Source: Tolypeutes matacus (taxonomy: Eukaryota > Chordata > Mammalia > Cingulata > Chlamyphoridae). From it: 64,000 nucleotides of DNA. Location: contig JAKSZT010054565.1 in NCBI GenBank assembly GCA_026826555.1, positions 7,797,551 to 7,861,550 on the forward strand, in the 5' to 3' direction. A program made the position numbers and the translations under genes. The notes under the pieces are model-generated. The model was not told where the DNA came from. It made no database searches and saw only the letters and a list, made by a program, of their open reading frames with translations. This document shows, in pieces, positions 55,165 to 64,000 of the stretch. Each line of letters starts with the position of its first letter. The first letter of the stretch is position 1.

Positions 55165-55520
55165 TTGGAATTCATTCATTCATTCATTCAAAAAACATTT
55201 ATCGAGCACCTCTTAGACTCAGTGTACAGAAGTAAACATAACAACCTCTGGTCTTGCAACTAGAACTTGTATTCTAGTTGGAGAGACATAAAATAAATAA
55301 TATATTTTCATAGACTGATAATCTATGTGAATAAATGAAAATGGTAAATAGTATTAAAAATGCCCAGAGGAGTAGAGATATTTTATATAGGATGGTCAGA
55401 GAAAGTCTCTTTGAGGAAACATTTGAGCAGAGACCTGAATGATGAGAAGCAGTAAGCCACTTACATGCTGGGAAAACCATTCCAAGCAGAGGAATACACA
55501 TTTATAAGGTTCCCAAAGAG
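55165..55520 (-). mobile_element. L2 3' end, antisense, with (ATTC)n
   Basis: (ATTC)5, then ATTTATCGAGCACCTCTTAG, CTTGTATTCTAGTTGGAGAG, GGATGGTCAGAGAAAGTCTC, ACATTTGAGCAGAGACCTGAATG and CATTCCAAGCAGAGGAATAC, in exact antisense L2 order. Confidence 0.85.
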
Positions 55521-56450
55521 GAAAATAATCTCTGTGAGTTCTAGAAACAGAGATAAGGGAACTCAAAGCAATCCCTGACCTTGTCTCACTGTCTGGTCTT
55601 CCTATTAGAACCTCCTCCTTCTTTTGCTATGGATCAATGGCCCTTGATAGTACCATGGCATTATCACCTTCAGAAAAAAAAAAAGCCAACTAAAATGTCA
55701 GCATCCACTGTGATTCCTGTTCCAAACCCCTACTACAGAAGTCCCTGCTTCCTTGTCCCAATCCAGGCTCAAACAAGATTCTTGCCCCTCTGGAAGACCA
55801 ACAGCAAGGTCTTCCTTGATTAGAGTGGATTATTTCTGCAGATGTCCCACATAAAGACAGCTGTCCTTTGGAAGGAGGAGCTGGCTGAGACAACTCTAGG
55901 ACTAAGTCAACACAACAAGGAAGATAATAAACACAGCCACAAATTAGGGGACAGTTTACAATTTCTTTCTAATTGTGGGCTCACTTTAAGTAACATACCC
56001 TTTCTGATCAGGAGCATCACTGCCCAGGAGAAGATAGCACACTGGGGTTTCACATCTGGCATTTCACATAATTAAGATTTCACAATTCAAACAACAGCTT
56101 GATATTTTATTCCTGAAATGGAGGTTGCTGTCAATTAAAAAGGGCCCACCCAGCGCTCTAGACATGAACAGACACTCAACAAGGATTTGGTGACATCACT
56201 CATTCAATTTCTAATTTTCCTTCTTGTTTCTCGGGCCCTATAAGAACTGGCTAAATCTGATTTGGGTATTCATTAGATGCCCCGAGCATATCAGCAACTA
56301 CTAATCAAAGTTTACAGATGATAAACAAGACATCTGTTCCTTGTGCCTTGAATGATGGAATGAGAGGGTTGCAAAAGAGATAGAAAGGCCAGACCTAGTG
56401 CTTATGGAAGTACCAAGCCTATAAGCAAAAGAAGCACAAAATCTAGAGAG
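55521..56450. other. Unassigned sequence
   Basis: No gene or named repeat. Frames of at most 80 codons. Confidence 0.5.
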
Positions 56451-56454
56451 ACAG

Positions 56455-56597
56455 TATAGAGCAGTGGCTAAGAGCAAAGACCTTGAGATTCAAACTCTAG
56501 TCTCACCACTTTCAAGCTGCATGATTTTACTCAAGTCAGATAATTTCTTGACGTCTGTTTCCACACCTTTAAACAAGGAGCAAGAATAGTGCCCACC
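56455..56597 (-). mobile_element. MIR SINE, antisense, first part
   Basis: GAGCAGTGGCTAAGAGCAAAG, TTCAAACTCTAGTCTCACC and ATTTTACTCAAGTCAGATAATTTC, then broken by an L1. The remaining part is probably at 58070-58160. Confidence 0.8.
56582..56597. repeat. L1 target-site duplication, left copy
   Basis: 16 bp of MIR sequence, 15 of 16 identical to 57303-57318. Confidence 0.85.
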
Positions 56598-57302
56598 AAA
56601 AAAACACATGAACAAATGCTCAGCATCACTCATGACTAGGGAAATGCAATCAAAACTACAATAAGATATCATTTCACACCTATCAGAATGGCCAGAGACC
56701 TAAAAGTGTTGGAAAGGATGTGGAGAGATAGGAACACTTATTCACTGTTGATGGGAATGCAGAATGGTACAGCCACTGTGGAGGACTATTTGGCAGTTCC
56801 TAAAGAAGTTGAATATAGACTTGCCACATGACCCAACAATACCACTACTGCGTATATACCCAGAAGAACTGAGAGCAGTGACACGAACAGATACCTGCAC
56901 ACCGATGTTCATAGCAACATTATTCACCATTGCCAAAAGTTGGAAACAACCCAGGTGTCCGTTAACAGAAGAATGAATAAATAAACTGTGGTCTATTCAC
57001 ACAGTGGAATATTATGCAGCTGTAAGAAGAAATGAAGTTATAAAGCATATGACAACATGGATGAACCTGGAGGACATTAAGTTGAGTGAAGCAAGCCAAA
57101 CACAAAAGGACAAATACTGTATGAATGTGTTACTATGAACCAAATATATTGTGTAACATATTGTTTGATTAAAAAAAAATGTATATATGTCCAGTACATT
57201 TAATTGAAAAATGTATATATTTATTCATCTGTGTTTACTTTTTAGTTTTTAATTGTTTATATTTTCAATTATTAAATGTACAAAATAAGGTCAAAAAAAA
57301 AA
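56598..57302 (+). mobile_element. 5'-truncated L1 with 16-bp duplication and two A tracts
   Basis: Starts in the ORF2 C-terminal domain (KKHMNKCSAS), runs through MVQPLWRTIWQFLKKL and FTIAKSWKQPRCP, and passes the end of ORF2 to an A9 tract at 57171-57179. About 115 bp of AT-rich sequence and a second A12 tract (57293-57304) follow. The whole unit is bounded by AAGAATAGTGCCCACC (56582-56597) and AAGAAGAGTGCCCACC (57303-57318), 15 of 16 identical. Reading frames are lightly damaged (an open 70-codon run at 56764-56976), so it is younger than most L1s here. Confidence 0.9.
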
Positions 57303-57318
57303 AAGAAGAGTGCCCACC
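57303..57318. repeat. L1 target-site duplication, right copy
   Basis: Pairs with 56582-56597; T to G at the sixth position. Confidence 0.85.
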
Positions 57319-57351
57319 TATGCTGGTACTTCTGCATCCCCAGCCCCTTAT

Positions 57352-58052
57352 TGTTTCTCCACCCTCCTTGCCAAGCTCTCTTTCCCAGGAATCAGACATT
57401 TTAGGACTCATCACTCAGACCCCCTTCACTCCAGTTTCCAATTGGTTTGGCCAATTCAAGGCAGCAGCAGAAAGTCAGAGAGTATGAGGAAAGAATTGAG
57501 GTGCAGTTTGGGCAATCAGAGTTTCTTTATATATGACCACAGCTTCTGTCTTGGAGCCCTTTTTCCAATGGCTGCAGTGCTAATTGAATTCTGATATTAC
57601 CACTCTCTCTCTCCTTGCATCTTTGATGAGGTTAGTATGAAGGTAGTTTATCATAAAAGGCCCTTGTGTGGGAAAGGGAAGGAAGTAGGTCCTCTTCAGC
57701 AGGTCTCTGAAGATGGACTGCCCTTGAGAGGAACCAAGCCCCTATCCCTTGCATGAAGACCAGACATTGGATGCAGGTGACTCTCTTCAGCCAAGGGCAA
57801 TTCCCAGCCATCTTTCCAGAGGGCTGAATACCCTCACCTGGTAGAATGAGTCCTTCAGCCCCAAGGGGGATTTGGGCTGTACATCACAGCATCCACTACA
57901 GAGTGATGACAGCTTCCCACTGCTGTCAATCCCTTGGCATGTCCTACCTCTTGTTTTATTCCCTTAATTCCATTAGAATCTCTATAAAGAATCATTTAAT
58001 TAAATTACTTTTGAGTTATCACTGATGTCCTGCTGGGATCCTGACTGATACA
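57352..58052 (+). mobile_element. LTR-like element, 701 bp, TG...CA ends
   Basis: Starts TGTTTCTCCACCC and ends GGGATCCTGACTGATACA. The right part (CTATAAAGAATCATTTAATTAAATTAC, then GGGATCCTGACTGATACA) looks like the 3' end of mammalian ERVL-type LTRs. The flanks GCCCCTTAT (57343-57351) and GCCCCTTCT (58053-58061) match at 8 of 9 positions, which is longer than usual for an LTR. No coding sequence. The family is not named. Confidence 0.5.
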
Positions 58053-58069
58053 GCCCCTTCTAGGCTTCC

Positions 58070-58160
58070 GGTGAAGACTGAATAAGTTGATATATACATA
58101 GAACCTAGAACAGTGTCTGGCACATGTCAGGATTCCATACATGTTCATTATTATTTAAAA
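58070..58160 (-). mobile_element. MIR SINE, antisense, second part
   Basis: GAAGACTGAATAAGTTGATATATAC, then CCTAGAACAGTGTCTGGCAC and GTTCATTATTATT are the other end of an antisense MIR. This is consistent with continuation of 56455-56597 after two insertions. Confidence 0.65.
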
Positions 58161-58383
58161 ATGACTATCACCCTTACCTAGGAGTGAGGGTTCCTCCACC
58201 CCAGGGTTTCCATGGGTTAGTGGTTAGATATGCATTAGTGGTTAGATTTACATTACCCCATTCCTGGAGTAATGTAAAGTGAGGATGTTTTTCTGAAGGA
58301 AATGATTTTAAGCAGACTTTTAAGTGTCCAAACATAAGTGTAGATTGAATTTATGCTACCAAAACAATGTCAGTACTTCATCT

Positions 58384-59330
58384 ATTCATTCATTCATTCA
58401 AGGATGAAATTAAATAGAAAGACATCATTCCTGCCCTCTCAGTTTAGAGTCCAGGGGAGAAGCAAAATATACAAGAAACCAAGAAAAGTGTGCAAATTGT
58501 GGTAACATGCAATGAAAAAAGAGTATGGTTTTCAGAGCTAAAGAAAAAAAGGAAAAGGAGACTAAATAGACAGGGTGGACAAGGAAACCTCTGAGGAGCT
58601 AACATTAATGCTGAGATAACTGAGGAATGTTAGTCTTGAGCATGTCTTGGCATGCAGGGTGGACCAATCCACATATAGTACTCAGACTGCGCAGAGAACC
58701 TGATGTAGATATGGGGGAGCTGGGTAGACAGTGGGAGGAAGTGGGGCAGACAGTGTGTAGAGAGGATCAGGGAGGACATGAGAAGAGCAGGCAGATATGG
58801 GGGGAGTAGGGAATGAGGTGAGATCACAAAGGAAGGCAGGTGTGAAGGGCCTTGTAAGTCATGGAAATTTGATTTTTCTGCCACATGCAATTGCAAGCCA
58901 TCAAAAGGTTTTAAGCAGGGGAGGGATGTGACCTAATTCATGTTTTTAAGAGATCATGAGGACTGCTATGTGGAGAATGGCCTGGGACTCGGCAAGAGTG
59001 AGAACAGAGAGACTTGGAAGGCTATGATTGCATATAGAAAGAGCAGTGGTTTGTATAAGCCTGGTGGCACTGGATTTGGAGGGAAAAGGACAGGCTCAAC
59101 ATATATTTTGGACTTGAAAACAAAAGGAGTGAGACAGGAAAGGGAGAGGAAGACAACAAGGATGATTCCCTGGCTTGAACAACAGAGTGTCCAGTGCTGC
59201 CATTTACTAAGATGGGGGAAGCAGACTGGGGGGAGAAGTCAAGGGTTCCACTCTGGACGTGTTACAGACATCTCCAGGCAGAAGTGTCTAGCAGGCAGTG
59301 TTTTTGTGGCTCAGAAGAAGCAACCAGCCT
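58384..59330 (-). mobile_element. L2 LINE, antisense, reverse-transcriptase C-terminus to 3' end
   Basis: Opens with (ATTC)3 and passes GGTGTGAAGGGCCTTGTAAG, GCAAGCCATCAAAAGG, TTTTAAGCAGGGGAGGGATG, GACTGCTATGTGGAGAATGG, GATGATTCCCTGGCTTGAAC and GCCATTTACTAAGATGGGG. This is the antisense order of L2. The 133-codon and 88-codon frames here are shadows of it. Confidence 0.8.
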
Positions 59331-60595
59331 GGCAATGGTGACTACAGGCATTTTAAATAGCAGGAATGAATGAGATCAACTGGTCAAAGAGTGAAGAAGA
59401 AGGAGGGAGAGAACAGGTTCAGGAACTAACCTGAGGGAATTCAGCATTCAGGGGTTCTATTCAACACATTAAATATCAACTGAGTACAAAGTTCAAATGA
59501 CGCCACATACATTATTTATTACAACTATTTCATGCATCTTGCTACTTAGATAATTCAACATTTTTCCTGGCTACAAATAGAATATATTCAAACATAATTG
59601 CTCTTATGTATGAATAGTTAGACCCCTTCTGGTACAGATGCCATATGCACACCTTTCATATGGCAATTGTGAGTTCTCAGATGACCTTTCAGGAGGTAGT
59701 AAACAGCCACTTTGAGTGCAGTACAGAAGTCCAGAAGGAATGAGACCTAGGAGAAGTTTTTTCCTACCAGTCCAGCAATGAGTTTTTGGAGATATCCTAC
59801 TGGCCAGAGGCCTCCATGGTCATCTTGGCTAGATGAACCCCCAGCTATGTGGCTTAGCTTGGAGCTTTCCATAGGTCAGAATCTGTGGCCCTTCACTTCA
59901 TGAGTGCTCCCCTTGCCAACCCGTCCCTGCTTGTCTCAGATATTCACACCATCTGGTTCCCAGAGAATTTCTGTAAGGAGGGCCATCTGCTTCTTGTTAC
60001 AGTGCCATTAGAACAATTATGATAAAGGTGAAACACGAACTCACATAAATCGGGCCTCTCTGGCTTGGCTTTCCCAAGGAGGATGTACTCTCTTCTGCGT
60101 AGTCTTTCACTGATACCTTCTATCCCCAAGCTCCTAACTCCAAGCCAACCTGCAAATCACCCACACATCTGCCAAAATTCAATCAAACACAATGTCAGAG
60201 TAAGACCCAGGGGTGAGAGTGAGGAGAAGCTAATGGGATGTAAGAAATTTACATGTTAACCTACCCAAGAGCATTTGAAGCTTAAAAGAGACTCCTCTGG
60301 AAAGAAGCAATGAACTCAAAGAAATGAATTATAAATGGAAGACTCAAATAGAAGCCTTTCAAAGATCAATTAGGCAAGAATTTGGGTCCTGGAATCCTAT
60401 TTAATACCTGTTAATTTATCACAATATTCAGGACACCACCAACTCTCAAATAAAGCTAGCCTCACATGCAAGGAACCCCTCTCCAGGGATAAGCCTGAGA
60501 TGCAGAGAAGGAGCCAATCTCCCCAACCTCCTTTCTAGCAATCCACCTTTACAAACAGAGAAAGGGACAAATTAGAGAATGTGGTTTATTATTCA
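59331..60595. other. Unassigned sequence
   Basis: No gene or named repeat recognised. Confidence 0.5.
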
Positions 60596-60599
60596 TTCA

Positions 60600-61140
60600 C
60601 ATATGCTTGAAATTTACAAGACTTTTCAGACCACCTAGGAGGTTTCAATGCATTATCTCTAGATTGAAGTCGAATGATATGCAGACAGATTTTCACAAAA
60701 CAGTTTACAGGCACAGCAGCTCTTTCCCCCACCTTAATCTAGTCTGGAACCAAACACTAATCCCAGTGTCCAGGAGTAGATGGATATTTGATACAAGGTG
60801 TTTACTTTTTGTAAGAGTCGGGTAATCAAATCAGGCCCAAAATTATCTAGATTTCACACATTTTAGCATAAAATTAATTAGTTTGGAGAAATATGCGGCA
60901 GATAAACACACCAAAGAGCTAGGCCTCCTTAATTGCATGTTTACATTTTACACCCTGCTCCTTTCATTATCCCAAGGAGTTGCCTGTAGCATGACTTTCC
61001 CATTAAGGGAGAGGAACCCACCAAACGATTTCATTTTTATGTCTGCAGAGCCCCTGATAAACTGACAGTGGCATTAGAGTTCTCTAAATACATTTTATTT
61101 TCATTAAATGGCTAATCTAAAACCAATCAACCAAGACACA
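60600..61140. other. Candidate conserved non-coding element
   Basis: Repeat-free, AT-rich block with TGCTTGAAATTTAC, AATGATATGCAGACAG, AAAATTAATTAGTTTGG, CCTTAATTGCATGTTTAC and AAACCAATCAACC (CCAAT-like) words. Reads like a developmental enhancer; composition only. Confidence 0.28.
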
Positions 61141-61515
61141 TATAGAATGGCTGCACAGAATAAGAATATTTCTCTCCTCCAGAATGCATGTTAAAACAAA
61201 TCCATAGCAATTATTCAGGCAGACAATACCTGTTAAAAAAGAGTTTTACATAATGAGGTTGACACCATAGTGTTTGCACAGTGGTGATGGACAGAGAGTA
61301 AACTTAGATCTGTCTCGTCAACATTGGGACATTAAGAATTTAGGTGTTTGTGTGTAAATTGAATTACTCACTGCAAAGAAACTAAATATAGAAAGGATTC
61401 AAAATACTGGAAGCATTTATACCTCATTGCCTACTACAAACTGTTTACTGCTGTGCTAGAGCCAACCAGAAGCATGTCAGAAATGGGCTAAGGAAATTAG
61501 CAATGAGGAATGGTA
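61141..61515. other. Unassigned sequence
   Basis: No gene or named repeat. Confidence 0.5.
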
Positions 61516-61529
61516 ATAAGAAATGAGAG

Positions 61530-61602
61530 CAGAGCAGATGTAGTACAGTGGCTGAGCGCCTGCTTCACATGTACGAGGTCCTGGTACCTCCTAAAAAAAA
61601 AA
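61530..61602 (+). mobile_element. Short tRNA-Ala-derived SINE (DAS-type)
   Basis: Reads GCAGATGTAGTACAGTGGC, then GAGCGCCTGCTTCACATG and TACGAGGTCC. This resembles alanine tRNA through the D and anticodon arms, followed by a collapsed T arm (TCCTGGTACCTCC lacks most of the B box) and A12. Flanked by AAGAAATGAGAG (61518-61529) and AAGAAATAAGAG (61603-61614), 11 of 12 identical. A retroposed copy, not a tRNA gene. Confidence 0.85.
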
Positions 61603-61614
61603 AAGAAATAAGAG

Positions 61615-64000
61615 ATTAAGCCTGGTGTTGGTGGTGCAAATTGGAAACTGTTATAAAAAAAGTGAAAAAATTAGCAACACCTGTTCACATCAACAAACAT
61701 GCTGCATGAACCCCCACACTTGATGACAACTTTCCAGGCATCAATTTATTGATGGTCATAATTTACAAATGCAATTAGACCATTCCCTTTTTGGTGCAAT
61801 TGAAACTTTCCATGGCTAGGGACTGTGTAGTAGCAAGTAATCCTAGAGCCCTGACATGGTAGAAGCAATCACTGGATGTGATTGAACCATATTCCAGCTG
61901 AACTTGGCAGCTGAGTCCTGCTTTCCCAGCTGTGCTCAGTAGGGGACCCAAAATTCCTGGCAATCCTGTAGCATCAGTTTTAGGCATAGTGGACTTACTC
62001 TTTTCCCAGAATGTTTTAGCCATCAGTGGAAATGCCTCTGCAAAGTCAACCCAATCTATCTTTTTCATGACTGTGTTAACCAAACAGGCATGTTTATGGA
62101 GCACTTATCCTCTCTGGGAGAGAGTTGTCCCAGAGGCAGTTCCCCCCAAGGAGAAGGATGAAAGGAAACCATTTCTTCCTCTGAATATAGAGCCATCATC
62201 AAGCTAACAGGCCCCATACACCATTCTGCTTGACTTGAGACCCAGCCAACTTCATTTCTCTCCCTGGTTTTTTCAAATGGAATGAAATCAAAGGAAACCA
62301 CAGTGGAACAATTAACTCTCTGAATATATGAAATGCTTTGGGGGAAAACAAGATTTTATAAACAAGTCTTCCCTGCAAGGGTCACACTCTCCCCAATCTC
62401 AGCAGATAAACTGAAATGGATTTTCCGCTTCAGTATTTGGAAGGAATAATTTATGTTCTGAAATGAAACTAATGCATGTTACAAATAAAATCTGAATACA
62501 CTTACTTCACTTGTTTCAGGCCTGTGGCTGAACTAAAAGTTCCTGTTCCTGAGGATGAAGGGAAAGGAGGGGAGTATACCTGCTCCTGTATCAGTTAAGT
62601 TTCCTGCTCTGCAAAAGGTGGGCTCTAAAACCCAAAAATTGTAACTGAAGATATTTTTCACATCAAAATTCAGGCTTCTCTCTTCTTTCAAAATAAAATC
62701 TCATTGATTGTACATTTTGGATGAATTGTATGCTTTATTATATGAATCAATCAAATTGCTTTATTTAAAAAAATAAAAATGCAAATCTGGCAACATCGAG
62801 CCCATATTCCTTCTTGATAACAAATGGCTGGACCTGAGTGGTGTCTACTCTTCAGATGGTTCTGGGCTCTCCAGATGAACACAGTCCCCATCACTCCTAA
62901 TTGTCTTCTGGTATCAGGTGTTCAGTGACCAATTGCCATCTGTTATTACATTTGAGCTATTGTAAGATTAAAAGGAAAAATGATATATTTTAGTACCCAC
63001 TACGCTATTAAAAATGGTAAGTGGAAAGATAGCTTGAGACAGTTGCATGAGTCAAGAAAAATGAGAGAAAGCCTATTCCTAAATGGAAATCAGGAACATG
63101 CCTGCCCCTGGTCTGCTTCATCACTATATCTTTCTGTGAAAGGGTATGTTTCTATTGAAGCAGGCATCACAATGTGTGCAGTGATTCAGGACAGAAACCA
63201 CATTCACCAATGAATGCACCACCTTCTGGTCCAAGGTCAGGGCAGAAAGTACCATGCAAATTTGGGGGTGAGGCACTATTTCTACTTCAGTCTTTCACCC
63301 AATCTAGTATTCTTACACTTAAACTGAGCACTTTTTCACTCTCACCTTGGATGTCCTGTAGTTTGTATCCAAGTGCATGATGCAGGCTCACCCCTAATAC
63401 AATTTCACTTGATTAGTTTCAAGCCATTGAGCCAGAGGTTGAGTGTGGGTCTTCCTAGATGTGAGGTGAGGGAAATAGCAACAGAGAGATAAGGAAATAT
63501 AGTGGAGGGTGAACATAATGAAATCTAGCTCTTCTGCACATTATGGTCTTGGGATCAAAACAAAAAACAAAAAATAAACAACCACAAGAGTGATTCCAGT
63601 GGGAGAATTCCTGGTCTTGTTTTCCTAATCTGATAAAGCCCTCCAAATGGAAGAGGTCTACTGATATTGCTCCTTTCTCCTTTCTGTCTCCTAGTCACTT
63701 TTCTTTGCTTCTGACCCTTCCTTCCTCTACCATGGGACACACAAACCCTCCTGATAGCAAATAGCTTTTATAAACACATTTTATCAGAAGCTGGAAGGCT
63801 AATGTGTTGCTGGGAAGACTTAGAGCATGACTCTCAAAGTCCTAATAGTTTAAATTGCATTCACTGCCAGAAAATAAAGCCACATTTCTGGCACCATCAG
63901 AAAGAAGCCTTTCCCTCAAAACATGTGTTCCAAACTTTACTTGAACTTAGAAGCATGAAAATTCATTAGATTTTTCCAGTTGATTAAGAAATAGAGATTG
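61615..64000. other. Unassigned, mostly unique sequence
   Basis: No gene recognised. The 109-codon minus frame at 61775-62104 and the 91-codon plus frame at 61932-62207 overlap and have no domain. An AT-rich stretch at 62690-62790 has TAAAATCTCATTGATTG and TCAATCAAATTGC words. Confidence 0.45.

Noticed and set aside
55170..55190. (ATTC)n as an independent microsatellite or CRISPR-like array
   Set aside because: It is the normal A-rich simple-repeat end of L2 seen in antisense; no spaced repeats occur anywhere in the window.
58940..59341. 133-codon plus-strand frame
   Set aside because: Antisense shadow of an L2 in minus orientation.
61530..61602. Possible alanine tRNA gene
   Set aside because: T arm deleted, poly(A) tail present and target-site duplication flanking it: a SINE.
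61775..62104. 109-codon minus-strand frame overlapping a 91-codon plus-strand frame
   Set aside because: No domain or homology that I recognise; mutually overlapping chance frames. A protein search against mammalian proteomes would settle it.

Overview
The window is non-coding, repeat-dense mammalian DNA. I found no protein-coding exon, functional tRNA, rRNA, snRNA, CRISPR array or bacterial-type operon. Every open frame I could assign belongs to a dead retroelement or is chance.

The host is most likely a xenarthran, probably an armadillo. There is a ~400-bp tRNA-derived SINE of the DAS type (24371-24777) and a short tRNA-Ala-like SINE (61530-61602). There are several L1 copies whose 3' UTR type I associate with xenarthrans, and no Alu, B1/B2, Bov-A or CAN SINEs. 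MIR, L2, L3/CR1, MLT1 and hAT-Charlie fossils place it among placental mammals. A sloth or anteater is not excluded.

Layout. 1-935: sense piece of L1 ORF2 (reverse transcriptase). 936-3692: mostly unassigned, with two old repeats. 3693-11618: one antisense L1 insertion of about 7.9 kb with an imperfect 12-bp target-site duplication and an unusual double 5' region, including about six degenerate ~110-bp monomers. 12026-12465: hAT-Charlie element with a perfect 8-bp duplication, itself split by a 221-bp L1 tail with a perfect 16-bp duplication. 12466-24350: mostly unique sequence with L2 fossils. 24354-24794: DAS SINE with a 17-bp duplication. 25751-26687: L3/CR1 fossil flanked by a ~70-bp direct repeat. 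26690-34288: MIR, L2, old L1, MLT1 and unique sequence. 34289-34756: young solo endogenous-retrovirus LTR with a perfect 6-bp duplication. 34935-39449: second antisense L1, with an internal ORF2 deletion and a duplicated ORF1 segment. 39450-51750: mostly unique with scattered fossils. 51760-59330: dense nest of L2, L3/CR1, L1, MIR and LTR-like pieces. 59331-64000: mostly unique.

No genes act together here. The informative content is the insertion history, legible from about seven target-site duplications and nested breaks, plus several AT-rich repeat-free blocks rich in homeodomain- and POU-like words that could be conserved non-coding elements in a gene desert or a large intron. Repeat family names come from memory of consensus sequences, without a database search, so element boundaries are approximate unless a target-site duplication fixes them.
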